Assembly: GCA_045046885.1 (NCBI GenBank)
Contig: JASFYX010000024.1
Span: 1 to 37,832 of the forward strand
Length of the DNA: 37,832 nt
Direction of reading: 5' to 3'
From: CG1-02-35-72 sp045046885
Lineage (GTDB): Bacteria > Bacteroidota > Bacteroidia > Flavobacteriales > Flavobacteriaceae
Position 1 is the stretch's first letter; each line of letters opens with the position of its first letter. Below, piece by piece: positions 7,836-15,541 of the stretch. The notes under the pieces are model-generated. The model ran no database searches, had not been told where the DNA came from, and was given only the letters and a program-made list of their open reading frames with translations. A program made the position numbers and the translations under genes.

Positions 7836-8378
7836 TTATTTACTACTCGCCCTTTGGTATTTAGACAAAGTTTCCATTAAATAATCATGTAATTCTTGCA
7901 TTTGTTTATAGCCTTTCTTTTTTCCTAATTGGCCTCCAATATAAAACACAAGCCAAACTACAGGTAAAACAATGTCCATTGTTAAGGCAAAACCGTAATC
8001 TTTATCAAGGGTGTAGTTTGAATACGCAATCACCAAAAAGATCAAAAAAGCAATCGCCACAGCAAAATGTAAAAACATAAAGAATGTCCAAATTTGTGGC
8101 TTGGGCCCTAATAAGGCTTTTATAACTGTTGTCTTGTCGTTGTCTTTTTCGACTTCTAAATGCAATTGTGGCGACCAAAAATGACTCTGCTTTATTGGGA
8201 CATCTAAAACAATATGGTGTCCTACAATCTTACTGCAATAAGGGCAATTACCACTTTTAAAAGTATCTTCAAAATCTTTTAAAACGGCTTTTTGGGGGGC
8301 ATCAACAGAGACTTTAAAGCGGGGTTTAAGAATAATTCTATTGACTTGATTGCCGTGTATAGGTTGGTTTAAATTCAT
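7836..8378 (-). CDS. unrecognised membrane protein with a CPYC motif
   Basis: 180-residue protein that I cannot assign to a named family. Residues 1-90 are soluble and contain a Cys pair (Cys45 and Cys48, CPYC) followed by His54 and His55, which could bind metal or be redox-active. Two hydrophobic helices follow (about 97-119 and 131-150), separated by a short acidic loop, and the tail is Lys-rich and helical (GKKKGYKQMQELHDY). The orientation is probably cytoplasmic N- and C-termini, by the positive-inside rule. It is divergent from der with 98 bases between, and no exact -7 element was found for it. Homologues near der may be labelled as GTP-binding proteins, but no G motif is present here. 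Confidence 0.75.
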   Translation of the reverse strand: MNLNQPIHGNQVNRIILKPRFKVSVDAPQKAVLKDFEDTFKSGNCPYCSKIVGHHIVLDVPIKQSHFWSPQLHLEVEKDNDKTTVIKALLGPKPQIWTFFMFLHFAVAIAFLIFLVIAYSNYTLDKDYGFALTMDIVLPVVWLVFYIGGQLGKKKGYKQMQELHDYLMETLSKYQRASSK

Positions 8379-8452
8379 TTTAGTATTAAAAAATTTAAAA
8401 ATACACTTTTTTTACAAATCAAATCACTTAGTAATATCTCCGCTTAAAAAAC

Positions 8453-8460
8453 TATCTTTG
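8453..8460 (+). promoter_or_regulatory. -7 element for der
   Basis: TATCTTTG matches TAnnTTTG exactly, 16 bases upstream of the der ATG. This predicts a very short leader. No clear -33 TTTG was found. Confidence 0.5.
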
Positions 8461-8476
8461 CACTGAAATTTTTGAT

Positions 8477-9781
8477 ATGAATAGTATTGTTGCCATAGTA
8501 GGACGCCCCAATGTAGGGAAATCAACACTTTTTAACCGCATGGTGCAACGCCGTCAAGCTATTGTAGATAGCGTAAGTGGTGTGACACGTGACCGCCATT
8601 ACGGCCAATCTGATTGGAATGGCACACAATTTTCTGTTATAGACACAGGTGGTTATATTACAGGTTCTGATGATGTTTTTGAAGGAGAAATCCGCAAGCA
8701 AGTCCAATTAGCCATAGAAGAAGCCGATGCTATTATTTTTGTGGTTGATGTAGAAAGTGGCGTTACTTCGTTAGATTCTGATGTTGCTACTATTTTAAGA
8801 TCTGTAAACAAACCTATTTTACTCGCTGTAAACAAAGTAGATAACGCCATGCGCATGGCTGATGCTGCCGAATTTTATGCCTTGGGTTTAGGCGATTATT
8901 ATACAATTTCATCGATAAATGGTAGTGGTACTGGTGAGCTTTTAGATGCGCTTGTAGAAAAATTACCCGAAGTACCCGAAGAAGAAGAAAGCGACCTGCC
9001 CCGTTTTACTGTGGTTGGACGTCCCAATGCCGGTAAATCGTCATTTATAAATGCTTTAATTGGCGAAGAGCGCAATATAGTTACTGATATTGCAGGGACA
9101 ACCCGCGATTCAATCGACACAAAATACAACCGCTTTGGCTTTGATTTTAATTTGGTTGATACAGCCGGTATCCGTAAAAAATCTAAAGTTAAAGAAGATT
9201 TAGAATTTTACTCGGTTATGCGTGCCGTACGCTCTATAGAATATTGTGATGTGGCTATTCTTATAGTTGATGCCACGCGTGGCTTTGAAGGCCAAGATCA
9301 GAATATTTTTTGGCTGGCTGTTAAAAATAAAAAAGGCATAGTTGTATTAGTAAATAAATGGGATTTAGTTGAAAAAGACACCCATTCTACCAAAGATTAC
9401 GAAGCTAAAATTAGACAAGAAATGGCCCCTTTTACAGATGTGCCTATTATTTTTATATCGGCTTTAACCAAGCAACGTATTTTCAAAGCTATAGAAACGG
9501 CTGTTACTGTTTTTGAAAGTCGGAAAAACCGTATTACAACCAGTAAGCTAAACGATGTGATGTTGGATATTGTAAGACAAAATCCACCACCAGCATTAAA
9601 AGGGAAATACGTCAAAATTAAATTCTGTACGCAACTCCCCACACCTACACCACAATTTGTATTTTTTTGCAATTTACCGCAATATGTCAAAGATCCTTAT
9701 AAGCGCTATATAGAAAACAGAATGCGTGAAATTTTTGATTTTAACGGTGTCCCGATTGTCATTTATTTTAGAAAAAAGTAA
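8477..9781 (+). CDS. der: ribosome-associated GTPase Der (EngA)
   Basis: 434-residue essential GTPase with two tandem G domains, needed for 50S ribosomal subunit assembly. The first domain has GRPNVGKS (9-16), DTGGY and NKVD (119-122). The second has GRPNAGKS (181-188), DTAGIRKKSKV and NKWD. The C-terminal KH-like domain (about 350-434) contains PPPALKGKYVKIKFCTQ and ends with the basic FRKK. Length and order are standard. It is preceded by its own -7 element and followed by a regulatory gap before the flavoprotein, so it is probably transcribed alone. Confidence 0.97.
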   Translation: MNSIVAIVGRPNVGKSTLFNRMVQRRQAIVDSVSGVTRDRHYGQSDWNGTQFSVIDTGGYITGSDDVFEGEIRKQVQLAIEEADAIIFVVDVESGVTSLDSDVATILRSVNKPILLAVNKVDNAMRMADAAEFYALGLGDYYTISSINGSGTGELLDALVEKLPEVPEEEESDLPRFTVVGRPNAGKSSFINALIGEERNIVTDIAGTTRDSIDTKYNRFGFDFNLVDTAGIRKKSKVKEDLEFYSVMRAVRSIEYCDVAILIVDATRGFEGQDQNIFWLAVKNKKGIVVLVNKWDLVEKDTHSTKDYEAKIRQEMAPFTDVPIIFISALTKQRIFKAIETAVTVFESRKNRITTSKLNDVMLDIVRQNPPPALKGKYVKIKFCTQLPTPTPQFVFFCNLPQYVKDPYKRYIENRMREIFDFNGVPIVIYFRKK

Positions 9782-9811
9782 CTTTATTCAAGACTTTATT
9801 ATTTCATTTCT

Positions 9812-9827
9812 TATGTAATTTTACATA
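9812..9827. promoter_or_regulatory. 16-bp palindrome, possible activator operator
   Basis: TATGTAA-TT-TTACATA is a perfect 7-bp inverted repeat. Its centre is about 35 bases upstream of the middle of the -7 element at 9851-9858, roughly -43 to -46 from a start site placed shortly after that element. That is the classic place for a CRP/FNR-type dimer to activate, and no -33 TTTG is present. The assignment is inference from symmetry and position only. Confidence 0.35.
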
Positions 9828-9850
9828 CACAGTAGGTTGTTTTATTGTGA

Positions 9851-9858
9851 TAATTTTG
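9851..9858 (+). promoter_or_regulatory. -7 element for the SQR-like flavoprotein
   Basis: TAATTTTG is an exact TAnnTTTG match, 26 bases before the ATG at 9885. The usual -33 TTTG is missing; a palindrome lies upstream instead. Confidence 0.45.
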
Positions 9859-9884
9859 ATACTCATTTTAAATAAACTTAACAA

Positions 9885-11051
9885 ATGAGTATTTTAGTAT
9901 TAGGCGGTGGGTTTGCTGGTGTAGAAGCAGCCATTAAACTCAGAAAATATAATTACGAAGTCACATTAATATCCGAAAGAGATTATTTATTTATTTACCC
10001 TGTTTCAATATGGATTCCAGTTGGTAAACGCAGTTTTAACGATTCTAAAATTAGTCTTTACGATTTACAAAAAAAGCACGGATTTAATCTTGTAATCGAA
10101 AAAGTCATTAAGATTGACAATGACAATCAGAACATAATTACAGAAAAAGCGACACATCCTTATGACTATTTGTTTATAGCACTCGGTATGAGCAAAGTCT
10201 CTATGAAAGGTTTAGAATTTACCCACTCTATTTGTGGCAAACCTGAAGCGTCTATCACAATTAAAAACGAGTTAGAAAAATTGGTAGCCAAAGGAAATGG
10301 TCATATTAATATAGGATTTGGCGGCAATCCTAAAGACACAACTAAAACAACTGTTCGTGGTGGTCCTGCCTTCGAAATCTTATTTAACATCAGTCATTTT
10401 ATCCATAAAAAAGGATTGCGAAATAAATTTAATATTACCTTTTTTGCGCCAATGGCCGAACCCGGTAAGCGCATGGGGACAAAGGCTCTTAAAAAAATGT
10501 CGGGCTTCTTTAAACGCTATCACGTCAACACGCATTTTGGCATTAAAATAAAAGAGTTTACAAAAGAGGCTGTAATATTTGCTGACGGCACTAAGTTAAA
10601 ATCAGATTTAACACTGTTTATTTCGGGTGGTGATGGTTTAGATATTATAAAAAATTCAACACTACCGCTAGACGCCACAGGCTTTATTAAAATTGATGAA
10701 TATTGCGTTGTTGAAAACTACAACAACATCTATGTTATTGGTGACGCCGCAGCATTAAAGGCGTATCCGTGGTCGGCTAAACAAGGTCATACAGCCGAAA
10801 TCATGGCAAATGTGAGTACTTATAATTTCCATAACAGCCAAATTGGTAACCCAAAGCAAAAAAGTTATTGGGGCGATTTAAGTATAATTTGTGTTATGGA
10901 TAGCGGTGATGGCGCCGCCATAGTTATGCGTAATTCAAAAAAAGAGTTTATGTTACCGCTTCCTATTTTAGGACATTGGCTAAAAAAAGCATGGGGTTGG
11001 TACTACAAACAAAGTAAAATGAAACGCATGTTTAGAATACCGGGCATGTAA
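9885..11051 (+). CDS. SQR/NDH-2-like FAD-dependent oxidoreductase
   Basis: 388-residue two-dinucleotide-binding flavoprotein of the sulfide:quinone oxidoreductase, flavocytochrome c sulfide dehydrogenase and NDH-2 superfamily. The N-terminal FAD loop GGGFAG is at residues 7-12, the second FAD contact VIGDAAAL at 284-291, and the C-terminus (LPILGHWLKKAWGWYYK) is amphipathic, as in membrane-associated members. Only three cysteines are present (Cys117, Cys274, Cys336). At the position where true SQRs carry the central active-site Cys before GPAYE, the sequence reads TTVRGGPAFE (155-164) with no Cys. Sulfide oxidation by the normal disulfide mechanism is therefore unlikely, and another electron donor should be considered. 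A single gene follows a possible activator site, which hints at conditional expression. Confidence 0.85.
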   Translation: MSILVLGGGFAGVEAAIKLRKYNYEVTLISERDYLFIYPVSIWIPVGKRSFNDSKISLYDLQKKHGFNLVIEKVIKIDNDNQNIITEKATHPYDYLFIALGMSKVSMKGLEFTHSICGKPEASITIKNELEKLVAKGNGHINIGFGGNPKDTTKTTVRGGPAFEILFNISHFIHKKGLRNKFNITFFAPMAEPGKRMGTKALKKMSGFFKRYHVNTHFGIKIKEFTKEAVIFADGTKLKSDLTLFISGGDGLDIIKNSTLPLDATGFIKIDEYCVVENYNNIYVIGDAAALKAYPWSAKQGHTAEIMANVSTYNFHNSQIGNPKQKSYWGDLSIICVMDSGDGAAIVMRNSKKEFMLPLPILGHWLKKAWGWYYKQSKMKRMFRIPGM

Positions 11052-11120
11052 GAAGTGAATTACAACTACCCAAGATTCTCTATATATCTCAAAATTTAGA
11101 AAGAAGTATTTTTTACTAAG

Positions 11121-11153
11121 ATTGATACGATGACTGCGAGTCATCGTATCAAT
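11121..11153. repeat. perfect 15-bp hairpin
   Basis: ATTGATACGATGACT and its exact reverse complement flank a GCG loop, giving 15 consecutive base pairs. It begins 70 bases after the flavoprotein stop. The downstream bases (TATAAAATTTATT) are T-containing but not a clean T-tract, so termination is possible but not assured. Confidence 0.7.
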
Positions 11154-11163
11154 TATAAAATTT

Positions 11164-11196
11164 ATTCAGGGTTTCACTTAAAGTGAAGCCCTGAAT
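11164..11196. repeat. second 15-bp hairpin
   Basis: ATTCAGGGTTTCACT pairs with its reverse complement with one G-T pair and a three-base centre. It is the same total length (33) as the hairpin ten bases upstream but unrelated in stem sequence. No T-tract follows. Confidence 0.7.
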
Positions 11197-11280
11197 GGCA
11201 AAGCTAAGTCTTTCAAAATCACATATAAATAATTGTCCTTGAATTACCTAATTTTAACAATTCTAGCTACCCAACCTCGG

Positions 11281-11312
11281 CGTGAGTAAAGCACAGCGTG
11301 CGAAGAATCTCA
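11281..11312. repeat. single arm related to the dispersed intergenic repeats
   Basis: CGTGAGTAAAGCACAGCGTG followed by CGAAGAATCTC has the TGAG...AGC...CGAAG layout of the repeat arms elsewhere in the window, but with an insertion and no inverted partner. It is probably a decayed copy. Confidence 0.35.
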
Positions 11313-11371
11313 ATCTAAATACCCTCAATCCATTAAGAAAATTTTAACATTTTTTTATAAGTCAATCTCTT

Positions 11372-11379
11372 TATCTTTA
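11372..11379 (+). promoter_or_regulatory. possible -7 element for the first Asp-box protein
   Basis: TATCTTTA matches TAnnTTTG at all but the last fixed base, 27 bases before the ATG at 11407. Confidence 0.3.
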
Positions 11380-11406
11380 AAACGTCAATTTTAACCTAAC
11401 TTTTTT

Positions 11407-14400
11407 ATGAAAAAAATAGCCCTTCTTTTATTACTGTTGAGCTCAGTAATATCTGCACAACAACTTGATATGAAACTTTTAAAAGGCATCAAACCACGTG
11501 CCATTGGTCCTGCCGGTATGAGCGGTCGCATTACAGCTGTTGAAGCTGTTAACACAAATCCCGATATTATTTATGCAGGTGCTGCTTCGGGAGGGGTATG
11601 GAAGTCTGAAAGTGGCGGTATAAACTGGAAACCTATTTTTGAAAAAGAAGCCACAGCTTCTATCGGTGCTATTGCTATCCAGCAAAGTAATCCCGATGTC
11701 GTTTGGGTGGGTACAGGCGAAGGTAATCCTCGTAACAGTTTAAACGGCGGCTTTGGTATATATAAAACCCTAGATGCCGGTAAAACATGGCAGATGATGG
11801 GACTACAAAAAACACGTAATATTCAGCGCATTGTTATAGACCCCAATAATCCAAATACCGTATATGTGGGCGCTATCGGCTCGCCTTGGGGGGCACATCC
11901 CGAACGCGGCGTTTACAAAACGACAGATGGCGGTAAAACTTGGCATAAAATATTGTTTGTAAATAACAAAACCGGCGCAGCCGATTTGGTTATGGATCCC
12001 AGCAATCCTAATAAACTCATTGCCACAATGTGGGAACACCAACGCCAACCCTATTTCTTTACTTCAGGTGGGTCGGGTTCAGGCCTCTATATTACTTATG
12101 ACGGCGGTGATAATTGGAAAAAAATTACTGCTAAAGAGGGTTTACCTAAAGGTAATTTAGGACGTATGGGGGTAGCTATTGCAGCCAGTAACCCTAAAAT
12201 TGTTTATGCCTTAATAGAAGCTAAGAAAAATGCCTTGTACCGTTCTGACGATGGCGGGTTTAAATGGCATATGGTGAATGATAAATCGAGTGGTCGCGGT
12301 GCAGGTGGTATTGGCAACCGTCCCTTTTATTACTCACATATTTTTGTAGATCCTAGTAACGAAAACCGCCTTTATACCGTTTTCACCTATGTAAATGTAA
12401 GTAACGATGGTGGTAAAAGTTTTAAAGCACTAATGCCTGCTTATGGAACTAGTGTGGGTGTACATCCCGATCACCATGCGTGGTATATCAATCCGTTGAA
12501 TTCTAATTTTATGATTGATGGTAATGATGGCGGATTAAATATTACACGCGACCGTGGAAAAACATGGCGTTTTGCCGAAAATATTCCTGTAGGACAATTT
12601 TATCATATAAATGTAGATAACGATTTTCCGTACCACGTTTACGGCGGTATGCAAGATAACGGCTCGTGGATTGGGCCGGCTTATGTATTAAAAGCACAGG
12701 GCATCCGCAACAGCTATTGGCAAGAACTGATGTTTGGCGATGGTTTTGACGTGATTCCCGATCCAAAAAATTCACGTTACGGTTATGGCATGTCGCAACA
12801 AGGTTATGTGGGTCGTTACGATCGTGTTACAGGTAAAACTGTTGGCATACGCCCTACCCATCCTAACCCTGACGTAAAATTGCGCTTTAATTGGAATGCC
12901 GCTATAGCGATGGACCCTTTTGACAGCAACACTCTTTATTTTGGTAGTCAGTTTGTACACAAATCTACCAATCAAGGATTTGAATGGGATATTATGTCAC
13001 CTGATTTGACTACAAACGACCCCGATAAACAAAAACAATACGAAAGTGGTGGCTTAACTATGGACGCTACAGGTGCCGAAAATTATTGTACTATTATTGC
13101 TATTACACCCAGTACTTTAGAAAAAGGGGTTATTTGGGTAGGCACTGATGATGGTAATGTACAACTGACCAAAAATAGCGGCGAGAGTTGGACAAACCTC
13201 ACCAAAAACATAAAAGGTTTACCTAAAAACAGTTGGATTGCTCAGATTAAAGTATCGGCTTCGGCTCCCGGTGAGGCTTATGTAGTAGCCAATCATTATC
13301 GCAGTTTTGACTTTAAACCCTATCTTTTTAGAACGCGTAATTACGGTAAATCTTGGGAACGCTTATTAGCCGATAAAGATGAAACTTTTGGCTACACCTT
13401 GTCTATGATGCAAGACCCACAAGAAAAACGCCTTATCTTTTTAGGAACGGAATACGGTTTATATGTAAGCATTGACGAAGGTAAAAATTGGACAAAATGG
13501 ACCAATCACTACCCTACCGTGCCTACTTATGATATGACTATCCAAAAACGTGAAGACGATTTAGCCATCGCTACATTTGGACGCGCTATGTGGATTATGG
13601 ATGATATTAAACCTTTGCGTGCATTGGCTAGAAAAGGAAATAAAATTCTTAAAAAACCATTTAAAGTTTATCCGGCACCTACTGCTTATATTCCGGAATA
13701 TCAACAACCTAGCGGCACCCGATTTGGTGCTAACGCCATTTTTAACGGTGAGAACAAGCACAACGGTGCTATGTTGAGCTATAGCGTCAATCTGATTAAA
13801 AAATCTAAAAAAGACAGTACTGCTAAAGTCCCCAAAAATATTATTGTGAAAATTTATGACGATAGCAATAAGCTCATACGAACACTCAAACAAAAAGTCC
13901 CCAAAGAAAACGGACTCCATCGTATGTATTGGGGCTTAGAAGAAAAAGGTGTGGGTCGTCCGTCAAGAAAAATGCGAAAATCTAAAAAAGAACCTGGAGG
14001 TATTACTGTTTTACCGGGTACTTATAAGCTTGTTATGAGCTATGGAAAAGCCAAAGATTCTACTACTGTAACCGTTAAATACGACTTGCGTAAAGACATG
14101 CCTTTAGCAATTTTAAAAGCCAAACGAGCTATGCAAAAACAGGTAGAAAAAGAAACCGATTTGGCTTACCGTGCCATCAAACAGGTTTTAGAATCTAAAA
14201 AAATTGTAAGCGATTTTAGAAAGCAATTAAAAGCAAAAAAAGGCAAGAAATACAAAGAATTGCTCAAAACACAAGATTCTGTTTTAAAATCTTTGAACGG
14301 ATTACTAGATGACATGTTTGGTAAAGAAGACAAACGTCAAGGCATTACAGCTACTAAAGACCCGAGTAATATTTCGTATTTATACCTAGCCAATAGATAC

Positions 14401-14583
14401 ATTAGTTCATTGCAAACAGCACCCGGTAATACTGAACGCATACTCCTAAAAAATGCCAAAAGTAAAGTAGGGGCTGTAATTGATAAAATAAACACTTTCT
14501 TTAAAACCGATTGGAAAGCTTACCGCACAAAAATGGAAGTCTTAAAACTATCCCCTTTTAAAGAAGTAAAAGAAATTAAGTAG
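11407..14583 (+). CDS. secreted Asp-box (VPS10/sortilin-like) propeller protein
   Basis: 1058-residue exported protein. A signal peptide (MKKIALLLLLLSSVISAQ) is followed by a large propeller region with at least ten Asp-box repeats of the S-x-D-x-G-x-T-W type, such as VYKTTDGGKTW, LYITYDGGDNW, LNITRDRGKTW and LYVSIDEGKNW. The same fold is seen in BNR/sialidase-like and VPS10-domain proteins, but sialidase catalytic residues were not identified. An Ig-like FlgD-type domain follows (about 820-895, with GLHRMYWGL and LPGTYKLVMSYG), then a Lys-rich helical tail (about 897-1058) probably forming a coiled coil. Known relatives are widespread in Bacteroidetes with unclear function. It is paralogous to the 25206-27980 protein, which lacks this tail. 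It is probably periplasmic or surface located. Confidence 0.88.
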   Translation: MKKIALLLLLLSSVISAQQLDMKLLKGIKPRAIGPAGMSGRITAVEAVNTNPDIIYAGAASGGVWKSESGGINWKPIFEKEATASIGAIAIQQSNPDVVWVGTGEGNPRNSLNGGFGIYKTLDAGKTWQMMGLQKTRNIQRIVIDPNNPNTVYVGAIGSPWGAHPERGVYKTTDGGKTWHKILFVNNKTGAADLVMDPSNPNKLIATMWEHQRQPYFFTSGGSGSGLYITYDGGDNWKKITAKEGLPKGNLGRMGVAIAASNPKIVYALIEAKKNALYRSDDGGFKWHMVNDKSSGRGAGGIGNRPFYYSHIFVDPSNENRLYTVFTYVNVSNDGGKSFKALMPAYGTSVGVHPDHHAWYINPLNSNFMIDGNDGGLNITRDRGKTWRFAENIPVGQFYHINVDNDFPYHVYGGMQDNGSWIGPAYVLKAQGIRNSYWQELMFGDGFDVIPDPKNSRYGYGMSQQGYVGRYDRVTGKTVGIRPTHPNPDVKLRFNWNAAIAMDPFDSNTLYFGSQFVHKSTNQGFEWDIMSPDLTTNDPDKQKQYESGGLTMDATGAENYCTIIAITPSTLEKGVIWVGTDDGNVQLTKNSGESWTNLTKNIKGLPKNSWIAQIKVSASAPGEAYVVANHYRSFDFKPYLFRTRNYGKSWERLLADKDETFGYTLSMMQDPQEKRLIFLGTEYGLYVSIDEGKNWTKWTNHYPTVPTYDMTIQKREDDLAIATFGRAMWIMDDIKPLRALARKGNKILKKPFKVYPAPTAYIPEYQQPSGTRFGANAIFNGENKHNGAMLSYSVNLIKKSKKDSTAKVPKNIIVKIYDDSNKLIRTLKQKVPKENGLHRMYWGLEEKGVGRPSRKMRKSKKEPGGITVLPGTYKLVMSYGKAKDSTTVTVKYDLRKDMPLAILKAKRAMQKQVEKETDLAYRAIKQVLESKKIVSDFRKQLKAKKGKKYKELLKTQDSVLKSLNGLLDDMFGKEDKRQGITATKDPSNISYLYLANRYISSLQTAPGNTERILLKNAKSKVGAVIDKINTFFKTDWKAYRTKMEVLKLSPFKEVKEIK

Positions 14584-14613
14584 TAAGTCAACTAACCAAC
14601 CTTACTAATTCAA

Positions 14614-14646
14614 AGTCCGTCTGATTTAGATCAGGCGGATTTTTTA
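14614..14646 (+). terminator. rho-independent terminator after the first Asp-box gene
   Basis: TCCGTCTGA and TCAGGCGGA form a nine-base stem with one G-T pair and a six-base loop, followed directly by a T-run. It ends transcription 30 bases after the stop at 14583. Confidence 0.8.
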
Positions 14647-14694
14647 TTCGTAATAATTTTATAAATTAATCGTTTATTTTACAAAACACAAAAA

Positions 14695-15531
14695 GTGACT
14701 TTTAAAATATTAATAAATTGTTTCTCTATTTTTTTGTTATTGTCTTGTTCGGCCGGTTCAAACGAAGATATAAACAACACAAGTATTATTTCTAAAGCGA
14801 TACCTGTTTACAATGAAGCCTATCAAGAAAATTTTGAAGCAGATAATTTAACAACTATCTTAAACGAAGCCAAAAATGCCTATGTATTAATAGATCCTTT
14901 TGAAGGCAATATAGCTACTTCAATAGCTCAAATAAAAGCTAGAGGCAATACTATTGGTGCTTATATTAGTATTGGTACCGGCGAAAATTGGCGTGCCGAT
15001 TTTAACCAAATGCAACCGTATTTGGTTTCTCAATCTTGGGGACAATGGCCAAACGAGTATTTTGTAAAAATCATAACGCCGGAACTCATAAACATCCTAA
15101 AAACCCGCATTGACAAAATTGCCAATTGGGGATGCGACTGGGTAGAATTTGATAATATGGATTGGGTTTACGACGATGATTTGAGGGCTACTTACAATTT
15201 TACAGTTACGCAACAAGAAGGAGTGGCTTATTACAAAGAATTGTGTGACTATGTTCATCAAAAAGGTATGAAATGTATGGCTAAAAATACCGTTGAAAAT
15301 GCGACAAATTTTGACGGTGTTTTATATGAATCGTATCATAACGACAAAAATTGGTGGGATGTTTCTGGCGCTAAAAATTTTTTAGCGGCCGATAAACTTG
15401 TGATTGTCAATCATTATAATGAAACTAAATGCACCGAAATTTACAATGAATACAAAGGCATTTACAATAATAATTTATCGTTTATCTGTGAAGATAGAAA
15501 CTTAAAAAAATACGTTCACTTTAACCAATAA
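14695..15531 (+). CDS. GH114-type (endo-alpha-1,4-polygalactosaminidase-like) lipoprotein
   Basis: 278-residue TIM-barrel protein of the GH114/TM1410 type, whose characterised members cleave alpha-1,4-galactosaminoglycan. The N-terminus is a lipoprotein signal with lipobox LLSC (Cys18). Barrel motifs include YISIGTGENWR (about 90-100), WGCDWVEFDNMD (145-156) and VLYESYHND (209-217); the Asp pair 153/156 and Glu212 are the likely catalytic acids, by analogy with the Asp/Glu pair of the family. It starts with GTG at 14695; no ATG lies before the signal peptide. It is separated from the upstream gene by a terminator and is convergent with the M23 pair, with only ten bases between stops. The true substrate is unknown. 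Confidence 0.83.
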   Translation: MTFKILINCFSIFLLLSCSAGSNEDINNTSIISKAIPVYNEAYQENFEADNLTTILNEAKNAYVLIDPFEGNIATSIAQIKARGNTIGAYISIGTGENWRADFNQMQPYLVSQSWGQWPNEYFVKIITPELINILKTRIDKIANWGCDWVEFDNMDWVYDDDLRATYNFTVTQQEGVAYYKELCDYVHQKGMKCMAKNTVENATNFDGVLYESYHNDKNWWDVSGAKNFLAADKLVIVNHYNETKCTEIYNEYKGIYNNNLSFICEDRNLKKYVHFNQ

Positions 15532-15541
15532 AGCTTACCAT

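Larger units (their letters stand above)
11052..11406. other. 355-base gene-free region with hairpins and repeat fragment
   Basis: This region between two plus-strand genes has no credible reading frame. It holds two adjacent 33-base hairpins (11121-11153, 11164-11196), a single arm related to the dispersed repeats (11281-11312), and a weak -7 element at 11372-11379 for the next gene. Confidence 0.6.

Noticed and set aside
13561..13920. 119-codon open frame on the minus strand inside the first Asp-box gene
   Set aside because: It is fully inside a well-supported gene, with low-complexity Phe-rich translation and no motif.
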